From Flabesymbios commensalis (Eukaryota > Annelida > Polychaeta > Terebellida > Flabelligeridae): a stretch of 64,000 bases of DNA. The notes beneath the pieces are model-generated. The model was not told the origin of the DNA, searched no databases, and saw only the letters and a program-made list of their open reading frames with translations. Each line of letters begins with the position of its first letter. Within the stretch, counting starts at the first letter, position 1. The translations under genes and the position numbers were made by a program. Positions 53,956 to 64,000 of the stretch are shown here, piece after piece. The DNA is taken from NCBI GenBank assembly GCA_964017125.1, contig OZ024914.1, positions 16,354,420 to 16,418,419 on the forward strand, written 5' to 3'.

Positions 53956-55080
53956 TATGGAAAAGAAGAGGGTTACTGTATTGACTTTGCTGGATCTGTC
54001 GTCTGTGTTTAATACAATCGACCATGATGCACTCCTCAAGCTTCTTTCATCCTGGTTTGGCAATTCTGGTATAGCGTTGGACTGGATCCAGACATATTTA
54101 TATGATAGAGGACAGACAGTCGAGATAGGTGAAACTCTATCCGATAGTTACACCATAAAGTTCGGTGTTCCACAGGGGTCAGTACTTGGACCAATTCTAT
54201 TCCCGCTATATACTACAGCTCTATCCTCAATAATTAAAAACATTCATTAGTGAACCACTAACTGTACGCTGATGACACTCAGGTGTACTTGGGGATATCG
54301 TTACAGGATGCGACTGCTTCGATGAAGAAATTGAAATTATGCCTATAAATGATATCAAGGCCTGGATGACAAACACTAAGCTAAAACTAAATCCATCAAA
54401 AACTGAATTATTGTGGATTGGCACTAAGCAACAGCGAAAACATTTTCTGTCTCTTTTTCCTTCCTCTCTTTTAGATCATGATACATCACCAGCTTCTTCG
54501 GCACGTAACATCGTAGTCACCATTGCTAGTGAATTAAAATTTGATGATCATATTAAGCGGATATGAAAATCCTGCTTTTATCATATTCGTGATTTGAGGC
54601 GAATTCGAAGACACCTTTCTATGGACACTGCTAAAATTATTGCGAATTCCTTAATCAATAGCCGACTAGACTACTTCAATTCTCTCCTTTTTAATGTTGA
54701 TGACAAATACATAAGACAGTTACAGCGTGTAAAAAACTCATTAGCTCGAGTCGTATGAAAGACATCTAAGTTCTGCCATATTACATCTGTTCTCCATTCG
54801 TTGCATTGGCTGAAAATCAAGTACATAATTGATTTCAAAATTAACACTTTAGTTTATAAAACACTCCATACTAGTCAGCCTGTCTACCTTCGAGAATTAT
54901 TGTAATTGTCAGAAAAACAAAGAACCCGTGCCTCGGGAACTAGCGAGCTTATTCGACCTGGCTCTCTTAAAAACCAAGGCTGGTTCACGTGCTTTCTATG
55001 TTGTTGCTCCATACCTTTGGAATTCTGGAATAAAGACACACTTTTTTGCATCTTTTTTCCCACCCTTATAGTCTGACCTC
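53956..55080 (+). pseudogene. L2/CR1-like LINE, reverse transcriptase to C-terminus
   Basis: Frames in sequence read LTLLDLSSVFNTIDHDALL, GVPQGSVLGPILFPLYT (about 54165), LYADDTQVYL (54270-54300, catalytic YADD kept), WMTNTKLKLNPSKTELLWIG (54364), SRLDYFNSLL (54660) and WLKIKYIIDFKI (54807), in the order of an L2-type ORF2. The frame changes between 54240 and 54270, again near 54340, and stops occur at 54564-54566, about 54757 and 54903. Endonuclease absent here. The copy is inactive. Confidence 0.85.
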
Positions 55081-55194
55081 ATGTTGCTCTTACTTTGATG
55101 ACTTTGACTGTCCTTGGACACGATTCTTGACTATGATTTGGTTTAAAGCACCTCTGAGCTTGTCACACAGTGATTTAGGCACATTAGAAGTTTC
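55081..55194 (+). mobile_element. Remnant LINE 3' region before microsatellite
   Basis: Continuation after the L2-like ORF; no separate feature. Confidence 0.35.
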
Positions 55195-55276
55195 ATTCAT
55201 TCATTCATTCATTCATTCATCCATTCATTTATTCATTTATTCATTCATTCATTCATTCATTCATTCATTCATTCAC
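55195..55276. repeat. ATTC tetranucleotide microsatellite
   Basis: About 20 ATTC units with two ATTT interruptions. Confidence 0.95.
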
Positions 55277-55800
55277 CATAAAGAATCTGGAAGCATTCGA
55301 GTTAAAAGTGGAGCATCGACAATCAGAAAAAAACAAATTCAAGATCATCAACATGCCATATAAGCACTTGGTCATAAAAACACTTGATAAACAGTTGGTT
55401 TTATATTAGGCCCTTATTCTGTTATCTTTTATTTTATTATATAATTTGAATTCTCTTACATGGTTGACAGGCCTCGTAGAGGTCGTCGCGACCTGTGCCC
55501 ATCAACCATTGTTGAAAATTGGAAGATTTTACTCAATGAATAATAATGATATTTGACCATTTTTTACATGTTTTCAACTTGAAAGTTAAATAAATAAAGT
55601 AAATTAGTAAATGAAAATGACCGGGTCGGATATTTGTCATCGGGGCTGTGCATATACACTGTACAACTATGCACTCAAGTCATTCGATAAGAGTAGGGTA
55701 TTATCCACTTAAAGCTTCTTTCTGTAGCGATGAATGTGACGTATATATCTAAATATATTTATGCACTCACTTCCAAAATAAAACAATATAAGTATATTAA
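55277..55800. other. Probable LINE 3' UTR, then AT-rich DNA
   Basis: GGCCTCGTAGAGGTCGTCGC forms small stems at 55471-55495 and AATAAATAAAG lies at about 55591, resembling the end of an L2-like element. After 55620 nothing recognised. Confidence 0.4.
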
Positions 55801-58083
55801 TAACGTATAGTCCGGTTGCCAAAACCATCATTCATGTAGTGGACCGGGATTTTCTTTTAAGTCCAAGTTTTTTTTATTGATTTGTGTTTATATGCATATT
55901 TCAAGCATTTTTAGCTTTGTTGGCGTTGCGCCAACTTTAGGGGGAATTTAGCATAATTCACCCTAATTAACATACCTACCCATTTTATAATATAACTTTT
56001 TAACAAATTGACGTATAAACAAGTGTAATACTATTTTTTCGAATAAGTTTAACCCAAGGAAGTGATTTCTGGCGTTACTTTAACAATTGAAGGTCAAGGT
56101 CAACTGCAAATGTCAAGGTTAAGGCTAAAATATTGCCAAACTATTACTTTATGCATGTTTATATGTCACATATGTGTTAATTTTACAAGATTTTTTTCAT
56201 TGCCCTTTCAGAAATGGTTGGATCTTTATAAACAGTATCAGATATCTATTTATAAATATTATAAGATCTGTGCGACCTCAATGAGCTAATTTGCATAAGT
56301 CACCCTAATTAACATACATACCCATTTATAATATAACTTTTTAATAGATTGGTGTAGAAACAAGTGTAATACCATTTTTTTCGAATAATTTCAACCCGAG
56401 GAAGTGATTTCTGTTCTGTGATTTCGTTATTTTTACAATTTAAGGTCAAGGTCAACTCAAAATGTTAAGGTCAAGGCTGGAATATCGCCAAAATATTACT
56501 TTAGGCATGTTTACATGCCACATATGTGTTAATTGTACAGGAACTGTTTCAATCCGTGCCCTTTTAAACATGTATGGATCTTTATAAACATTACTGGATA
56601 TATGCCAGCTTGGAGGGGAGTTTAGTTAAGCTCATTTGCATAATTTACCTAATTAACACAATTCACTATTATGATAGGACGAAACAACTTTATTACTAAA
56701 AATATACTAGTTGTAATTCTATGTATATGTAGTGCCATATTTTAAGTTTGACGTAGTACTTTTTGCCAACTTTATAGAAACATCTCATGATCTAATTTGC
56801 ATACTTTACGCTAATTAGCATAATTAGCAATTCCGATAATAGGGCCACAGCTTTTTATCAAATATGCTCGAAAACATTTGTAACAACACTTTTTCGAATA
56901 CCTTTGACACGAGTGAGTGGTTTCTATATGTTTACAATTATAAGTCAATTTCAACATATATACGATCTAGGTCAAGAGCTAATTAGTATATTTTCTCCAC
57001 TTAACATAATTGTTGTTTTTTTTTAATCAAAGAAGAGAGAATACCGGTTTATCTATTGGATCTAGAATCATGCGTAATACTAAACAACTTCCATGAAATC
57101 CATTCCTGGTGTTATTTTCACGATTTGATTTCAAGGTCAATTCATTACTACATTAACATCGTAGGCACGTTTAGTTATCAGCATTTTGTTAAATATGTAA
57201 ATTGGTATAATAATCACATAAAGATTTAAAGCTGCGTAACTACCCCTTTAAATAGATAAAGGGAAATATCATATGTGAGGCGTGCGGGTGAGTGACGTTG
57301 TATTAGGTAAAATTAAAAAAAATGTAGGCCTAATGACGACGCTAGCATCTAAAAAGGCATGATGATCCTGTTTAAAATAGCGAATCTAGAGGTGTTTTTT
57401 TTTCTTTAATAGGTCTTTATACAAACCTTACTATATATAATCCTTAACTCAGTTTGGTAAATTCGTACGTCTATATATAAAACTCACTATATAGCATCCT
57501 AGACTATGCGCTAATATTGAAATAATTATATTATATGTTAATAGGCCTACACATATATCATCTTACCAAGCATAACCAACTCTCATGGGAACTATCACAG
57601 AACATATTTGCTACAGTTCATTAATGGATGTGAATATCTGAAGCTAAAAATAATATTTAACCTCTTATTTAATTGTTCACATCAGGGTGACATTGAATGT
57701 GTGTACCGTTGAAACCAAATGTTGGTCACTGGCTTACACAGATATACATCATATATTTCCATGGTTACTTTTTTTCAATATTAATTAGCAGCACTTCATA
57801 AAATCTGAAAATAGTCAAACTCCTTCTTACCTTCTTATCTAGAAAGATTCAACGTCCACGATCATGCATTGTCTCACGTATTTATGATATACTAACAGAG
57901 ATATGCGTAAAAATCGTTTGGACAATCTAGAGCAATTTTGAGCATTATTACACTCATCACTGCCTAATACATACTAGTATTATAAGTTCCAGCCGTTGTA
58001 TTAAAATGTCTTCTTAACAAATTGAACTATGATTATGTGTAGTTTCACATATTTAACTGATAGCTCTTGATTTTGTGTGTGTG

Positions 58084-58112
58084 TGGGGGGGGAGGGGGGG
58101 GGGGGGGGGGGT
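58084..58112. repeat. Poly-G run
   Basis: About 28 bases almost pure G with one A, after GTGTGTGTGGGG. A candidate G-quadruplex inside the foldback-like element. Confidence 0.9.
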
Positions 58113-58289
58113 AGAGGTCACGATTATCAAATAATGTTAAAACAGTGTCAGTTTAAACATAATATAGGCTTAGTAATAACATCTTGCGAATTAGAAATAA
58201 CCTTTTGACCATTGTAAAGACATAGATTACAATACTCTAAATCAGAAAAAATGAACAAGTACATGTAATTGTAGTTTTTTTTCAATTTA

Positions 58290-59560
58290 GGTTTTTGTCA
58301 AGTTATTGTGCTACAACCTGACATTATGTTGTCACATTCTGACTTTATGACTCTAAAATCTGAATATATAGTGTCATAGAATGTCATTATTGCATCATTA
58401 TCTGACATAACTGCATTGTGGTATTGAAGGGTCATATTTTCACATTGCAGTCAATGGGGATATAAAAAGGGGTATGCCATTGCGCCGTATTGTTATGATA
58501 TATGTAATATCATAATGTCTATAATCGTAAACTATATCATTGAATCGATGTATTCTGTCCTTGTAGTATAAAACTATTAAGAATTCATATATATTGAGAT
58601 TATGCTGTAATGTCCTGACATCATGACGTCCTATTATCTCAACTCAGTGCCATGAACTACTGCCTTGATAACCTAAATGCCGTGATGTGTTAACATTAAA
58701 ATGTCCTTTAGTGCAATATATAAAAGTAACATTGAATTATAATAGCGATATAATTATGAATATAATAATACAGTGTCGACACCTTTCACAATAGTGTCAT
58801 GCATTGTTAATTCTGATAATATAATGACATGATATTACGATGGCAATATGCTGCCATAAAAGCAGCAGTTTTACCTAATATCTTAATATCGTTTTGTTTT
58901 ATTATAATGCCATGGTCAGACATTATTAAGTCGCATAATCACAGTTTTTAATCCAGACACAATACTATGATATTCTGATACTATTGTGGTGGGTTCTATC
59001 ATGTGAATCTCACTTTTCATTTGATTATGACATATCCAGAAACTATCCTTATTATGTCATATCCAGACACTAATAAAGCCATATTCTGACATTATTTTAT
59101 TTCATCGTGATATACAGCTTTCATATTCTAACACAATAGTGTCTTATTTTGTAAACATATTGGCACAATCATGATTTTCGAAACCATATTATATTAGGCC
59201 TATATAACCATTTTTTTAAATTAATTTGACATATTTTGACATCATGGTTTCACCACCTGCCACTAAGCGGCATATTCTGACACAGGATTGTCATTAATTC
59301 CATATTGCGATTTTGCAATACAGTAGGCCTACAACTGACACTACAGCGTCAAATTTCGTCGACACGGTATGATGATATATTCGGACATCTGACTGAATTG
59401 GTTACGAACGTGTTAAATCTCGAGGTATTAATATATATATGTCCATCTTCCGAAACATAGGCCTATTATATTCTGACATTATTACACTGATATACACTGC
59501 GAGTATAGTGTAATTAGTGATATTATAATCTGATATATTGAGATAAAGACTGTTCGTCAA
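58290..59560. repeat. Degenerate array of TCTGACATTATNNTGTCA words
   Basis: Across 1.2 kb variants of CTGACATTAT, CAGACACTAAT, TGTCATATTCTGACA and GACACTATTGTG recur every 20-40 bases, for example at 58318, 58400, 58614, 58916, 58953, 59037, 59085, 59130, 59276, 59335 and 59470. The core is itself partly self-complementary (TGACA / TGTCA). No coding frame runs through it. Confidence 0.6.
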
Positions 59561-60505
59561 TGAAGCGGGAAATTGCGTTTACAATTCCAGCTCAAATTGA
59601 CGAAAAATAGAAATAAACAATTCAGCAGCAGAAGGGTTAGATATTGGGATTACGGTCATATTGGTGATATAGGCCTAATGATTTTGCAAATCCTGCATAT
59701 CATCATATCTGCACTTGTGAATATATTAATGACTTCGCTCAATAATGCATTGACCTGATAAGTTTACCTTGATCTTTAATCGCAAGATATCATAAAAATC
59801 GTGTTCAATGTATTTGAATAAAAAAATGGGCAAAATCTGACTTTTCAGCATAATAATGTTGATTAATACTAATATATAATATGGTGGAAATCTAATAACG
59901 AATGCTTAAAGGAACGCGATATGTTTGGGTTTGACAACTAGCGACACAAGTCACAAGTAAATAGCATTATATCAAAAGATTATTGGTAAAAAGTTTTTTC
60001 ATCACATATAATGATCAATTATGTTAATTAGGATGAATTATGCAAATGAGCTTAGCAAACATCTAAAGTTGCACATATCTAATAATATTTATAATGATCC
60101 AGACATGCTTAAAAGAGCACGTGTCTCATATAAACATGATCAAGTCGTATTTCTAGATTATTTCAGCCTTGACCTTGACATTTATAGTTAACCTTGACCT
60201 TCAATCGCAAAAATAACGTCGGAAATCACTTCCTCATGCTAAACTTATTCGAAAAAGTGGTATTACATATTACATATTTACATCTGCGCATATTTATTAA
60301 AAAGTTGTATTATAAAAACGTCTCAGTATGTTAATTAGGGTGAATTATGCAAATTGTAGTGAATTATGCAAATTAGCTTTCATAAAATTCTCCCCAAAGC
60401 TGGCGCGATGCCAACAAAATGCTCTCATGGTGTATATAAAGACATATCAAAAAAAAAACCTTGAATTTAAAAGAAAATCCCGGTTCACTTTTTGGCAACT
60501 GGACA

Positions 60506-60950
60506 GTAGTTAATAGCAGAATGCTCAATATCTTGGTGATATTTATAATGTACTTAAGCATAGTTGAAAACAGTTCGATACTTAGCGATACTTTAAAGGT
60601 ACAATAGGGTTACACTATCATGAATATAGTATTGTATAATGCCAGTGTTTTCACATTTATCTCTTTGGGTAGCATAACCAATTTATTATTATAGTTTCCT
60701 TACAATATTTGAGAAATGCATCATTTTTTCATCATAATTGACTTAACAAACATAATTTATATCTCCTCTGTTCACTCTAAGTAAGAAGACTATGAGAAGC
60801 TTAGGATGAACTTTTGAGATTTTGAAAACTGCTTTCTTACAGATAGGTGATTTGTCTGTAAAGCAAGGCCCTAGTAAGATAATTAATTGTATGTCTTTGT
60901 CCATAGCTTATTTGACAAACAACCAGTTATTGTTAGAGACAACAAAAACA
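60506..60950. other. AT-rich DNA, nothing recognised
   Basis: No gene, RNA or repeat supported. Confidence 0.45.
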
Positions 60951-60954
60951 CGAT

Positions 60955-62130
60955 AATCTCCGTAATCATGTTACTATAGATTTAACCCATCTTCCACAGT
61001 TGCTAATGGTCATATCTGCATTCTAATGAAACGCACACAAAAAATCAATTCTCCGCATTTATGCTGCACCATAATCAGAATATAAGTGCAGTCTTCAAAC
61101 CCGCTGAAGAAAATGAACTACTTTTAATCACTACTTATATATTTATAATAGGCGGTTCTTTCAAGTCAGTAGCTATATGACTCCATTAATAGCTTAGGTA
61201 ATCAAACGAAAATAAATATGTTTACACACAGAAAATCAATTCTCCGCATTTATGATGTAGCACAAGCCGAATCTAAGTGCAGTCTTCAAACCCACGGATG
61301 AAAATGAACTTTTAATCACTATTTTCTGCTATATAATTATACTGGGCGGCACTTTAATCAAAAGAGGATAAATATGTTTCCACACTCCATTAATCTGAAT
61401 GTCATTGCATTGTAAAGTCGATTGAGAATCATTAATTAGGCAATAATACAACTTCAATCGTTGAAGGTAGGCCTACAAGTTCCAGTCATGCAATACCCAG
61501 ACAATGTGGGTAGGCATATTGTACTTTTTTTCATTCCTAGAGAGACTCATATGATGATCAAAAGCGTATTTTAGACACGATTATCATCTTTTATTGAAAA
61601 GATCAATAGGACGACTTTTGGTCTTTTTTTAGACTCTTGGTCAATATCTTAAAGTATTAGTGGCATGTAACCTTTGCCACTAATACTTTTGCTTACGATC
61701 ATTATCATTTTGGAGCAACTATTATGCGCATTTTAAATAATATATGTGCACTTGACTCGGGAACATCGACAAATAATGTACACTATATTCGACAACAATA
61801 CTCCCCGTCTGCCCTCTGTGCTCTCATGGGTGTACCCGCCAATAAATGTGTTGACGCCACATGCAGATTAATGTCAGTGTCATTATGTCAGTCTCATATT
61901 ATATATACCCAAATAATAAAGTAATACTTGAAACTCTGGTAATAAACATTGGAACATATCTGATTTTTCAAGTCATAATTTTGGAATTTATGCATACAGA
62001 AATTCTTCTAAACGCCTGTTTTTGCTATTTTCACAAAATGTCTCAGCTTGGCACTGTCCAATGGCTGGAGAGACATTCAAAACGCTTTTAACATAAAATG
62101 CCGAATGCACCATAAATACGGGCAAAATCC
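60955..62130 (+). repeat. Dispersed repeat R, copy 2, with internal duplication
   Basis: Parallel to 36225-37025. Within it AAAATCAATTCTCCGCATTT and GTGCAGTCTTCAAACCC occur twice (about 61045 and 61228), so a stretch of about 185 bases was duplicated. A facing pair AAAGTATTAGTGGCA / TGCCACTAATACTTT-like lies at 61653-61690. Ends with AAAATGCCGAATGCACC. Confidence 0.8.
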
Positions 62131-62454
62131 GTAATCGGGATTAGACTACCAGTGATGCCTTAACGAGAGGAGTAGCATACAGAACGACGAAAGCTACGTG
62201 CATTAATATATATATGTGTGCTAGGCAGTCTTAGTAGAGGTCTCTGTAGATCTGCTATTGTCTGCCAGTCATAGCATGCCATTTTAACTCATGTAGCATT
62301 GCTTGTATTCATTGCGTTTCCAAACTTTTTTTCTGTGATTTATGCTTTACAATACCATTGTCACGACACATCGAAATACACGTAAATAAAGTCGGTGTAC
62401 TGGATACAGTGTTGATAACAATTTGATAATATGGCAAATAATATGATAATATAG

Positions 62455-62780
62455 AGAGGGAAATGGCGCAATGGCTAGAGAGCGGAGCTTTGTCAATATC
62501 GCTGCCTGCTGTGTGGTTTCGAATTCCGCTTGGTGCAGGATTTTATCACGAGAGGAGAAATATCACGGTTCCCTCCTCTCAATATTGGGACATTGTTTCG
62601 ATGGTGTGTCCTTGGGCAAGGCACTTAATCGTCACATGCTTAACTTGACTAAGGTAAAAATGAGTACTTGGAAGGACAAAGATGGCAATGTGTACGATAA
62701 GTTCAATGCGCCGAAATTGCTGCACGACTGTATGCTCGCCGTGGAGTTGAAATGGCACACACATGAACAGGTCCAGTGAC
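62455..62780 (+). mobile_element. tRNA-derived SINE with V-core-like body
   Basis: TGGCGCAATGGCTAGAGAGC (A box) and TGGTTTCGAATTCCGC (B box, about 62514) form a tRNA-like head; GTGTCCTTGGGCAAGGCACT at 62607-62626 matches the conserved core shared by V-type SINEs of vertebrates and other animals. The 3' part to 62780 is without a visible simple tail. The overlapping 102-codon frame is not taken as a gene. Confidence 0.7.
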
Positions 62781-64000
62781 CAGGGGTTGAAATGTAAAGT
62801 CGGATGATAGGTCTTCAGATTTGATATTAGACTATTGACCTATACCTTTACCTTTTTATATACGTGTATACACATGCTATATAATATAAGTAACGAAATA
62901 GGCTATAAACATAATAAACAGTAAATGTACACAGGGGAGCCTTTAAAAGTAGTCCCCACCCAAACATTTTGAGATGTTTTTATTTCTACCAGTCCTGCAT
63001 ATTCATGATAAACGGCAATTGCAACACAATAATTTAAAAAAAAACACAGAAAACAATCACTACTAACAAAACTGTTATTTATATTTTCAAACATATGTTA
63101 CATCATGTATATGTGCCACTAGGAGGCAAATGGTAAAGCATCTAAGGGTCGGTGTCTTTGATGTGTCAACCAAAGTAAAGTGTACATGTATAAGGAGACG
63201 GTTATAATATGTCTCCCTGCCACTCGTGATGCATAGCGAGAGAGAGTTGATGCTTCACTGCCTCTTAACACTTGTACTGCTTGATTGTTTCTGACCATTT
63301 TTCTTTAATTGCTAGAGGAATTCCCAGCTTTATCAAGCTATAAATCTCCACAATTCCTTGATTTGATTAATTTGTCAAATTATTACCTTAAGTTACCAGT
63401 CACAGCGTTTTATGGAAATTGTTATATTTAAATCATTATATATATACGTTTATTTAGCATAATTACGTGTAAGTGTCACAATGTTGGTGTCTATACCAAA
63501 CTGATCATCTAATTATGACCTTGTGGTCCAAACATATTGAGTTTTCTCTGGATCTCGATGTTTTTATTATTCTATGTCCGTGCGCTATTTTTCCCTAAGT
63601 TTTTATCCAATCGATTTCAAACTTTGACACAATGATCCTTAGGTATGTAGGATTACTGATATGACTTTTCTGAGAATTCCCAGTTGTTCTTCTCGATTTA
63701 TTCAGGATTTTCTGAATTACTAAGTGCTAATCAATGTTTGGCCAATGATGTACATGTCGGGGCCTTTTAATGTGCTATTTCACCCTGAGTTTTTATCCAA
63801 TCGACTTTTTTGTATAAACATATTTTATTTTGCAATTGAAATAAATACAAAAATGTAATACAAGGTTTCTGTTGCTACATGGCTACTGATGATCGGTGAT
63901 GTCTGTGTCGTGGCAATCGATAAGAAGGATCCTAGTGCAAAGCTTTTGTTCGACAGCTGACAGGGAGATCCCACCAAATGAATTTATAAGGACTGAAGTA
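62781..64000. other. AT-rich DNA with a short repeated TTTTTATCCAATCGA
   Basis: GAGTTTTTATCCAATCGACT at about 63790 and AAGTTTTTATCCAATCGATT at about 63598, each after GCTATTT(T/C)(T/A)CCCT, are copies about 190 bases apart. Nothing else recognised. Confidence 0.45.

Larger units (their letters stand above)
55809..60505. mobile_element. 4.7 kb foldback-like element with long inverted ends, no coding capacity
   Basis: The left end AGTCCGGTTGCCAAAA followed by GGACCGGGATTTTCTTTTAA reappears inverted at the right end (AACCCGG-type TTAAAAGAAAATCCCGGTTC, then TTTTTGGCAACTGGACA). Further inward both sides share GTTGGCGTTGCGCCAACTTT / GTTGGCATCGCGCCAGCTTT, GCATAATTCACCCTAATTAA, TTTTTCGAATAAGTTTA, GAGGAAGTGATTTC and TGAAGGTCAAGG. 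The inverted ends are some 450-700 bases long. Left end subunits repeat about five times (55929, 56283, 56626, 56791, 56975), each opening with an AATTTGCATAATTCACC-like word. The 2.5 kb middle has no plausible gene. TATTAA occurs just outside both ends and may be target duplication or end sequence. Confidence 0.75.

Noticed and set aside
55046-55363. 105-codon open frame at the end of the L2-like LINE
   Set aside because: Half of it is the ATTC microsatellite and the start is in LINE remnant.
62471-62779. 102-codon frame over the SINE
   Set aside because: It begins in the tRNA-like head and crosses the V-core, so it is non-coding repeat.
1-64000. CRISPR arrays, bacterial operons or phage
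   Set aside because: No regular direct repeat with spacers; intron, LINE and SINE content shows an animal genome.

Overview
This is a gene-poor, repeat-rich piece of an animal nuclear genome. Introns with GT-AG borders, TATA boxes, AATAAA signals, tRNA- and 5S-derived SINE-like copies, several LINE types, a DIRS-type fossil and many short hairpin transposons all say metazoan. A 2A-like motif at the start of a LINE ORF1, the very frequent AGGCCTA words and multi-copy intronless sulfotransferase-like genes would fit a marine deuterostome such as an echinoderm or hemichordate. That placement is inference.

The genes I can support are few. On the minus strand at 9076-12084 lies a three-exon dispanin (CD225 family) gene, mostly absent from long open frames because its first two exons are short; its splice phases fit exactly. 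Four paralogues of a single-exon sulfotransferase-like protein with an N-terminal membrane anchor lie at 18.7-19.8 kb (minus, 5'-truncated), 29.6-30.9 kb (minus, one nonsense codon), 34.6-35.8 kb (minus, intact) and 49.9-51.2 kb (plus, intact). Each sits in a larger duplicated block carrying the same downstream DNA, and three share the same TATA-type core promoter. A fifth block at 22.5-23.4 kb has the flank but no gene.

The rest is mostly mobile DNA. By region: 0-1.1 kb, a CR1/Jockey-like LINE tail; 2-6.5 kb, a 5S-like copy, a terminal-inverted-repeat MITE, palindromic CCACTGG motif clusters and a 0.55 kb CCTCA array; 7.4-18.3 kb, a dense field of TTAA-bounded (piggyBac-type) MITEs, GTTGG/CCAAC hairpin MITEs and tRNA-type SINEs around and inside the dispanin gene; 20.4-20.9 kb, a purine tract; 23.9-28.6 kb, a decayed LINE with ORF1 (2A-like motif, coiled coil) and ORF2 (endonuclease, reverse transcriptase), the latter with a 491 bp internal tandem duplication; 36.2-37.0 kb, a dispersed repeat; 37.5-41.2 kb, a DIRS-like fossil; 43.2-43.7 kb, a decayed Cys-rich (CXC-like) gene end; 45.7 and 53.3 kb, a diverged repeat pair; 54-55.1 kb, an L2/CR1-like LINE; 55.8-60.5 kb, an ORF-less element about 4.7 kb long with long inverted ends made of repeated subunits and an unusual degenerate TCTGACATTAT array in its middle; 61-62.1 kb, a second copy of the 36.2 kb repeat; 62.5 kb, a V-core-type SINE.

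The most unusual items are the 55.8-60.5 kb long-inverted-repeat element, the sulfotransferase block family with hairpin MITEs near its promoters, the 2A-like LINE leader, and the pair of repeats in which one copy seems to have lost the DNA between two neighbouring hairpin cores.
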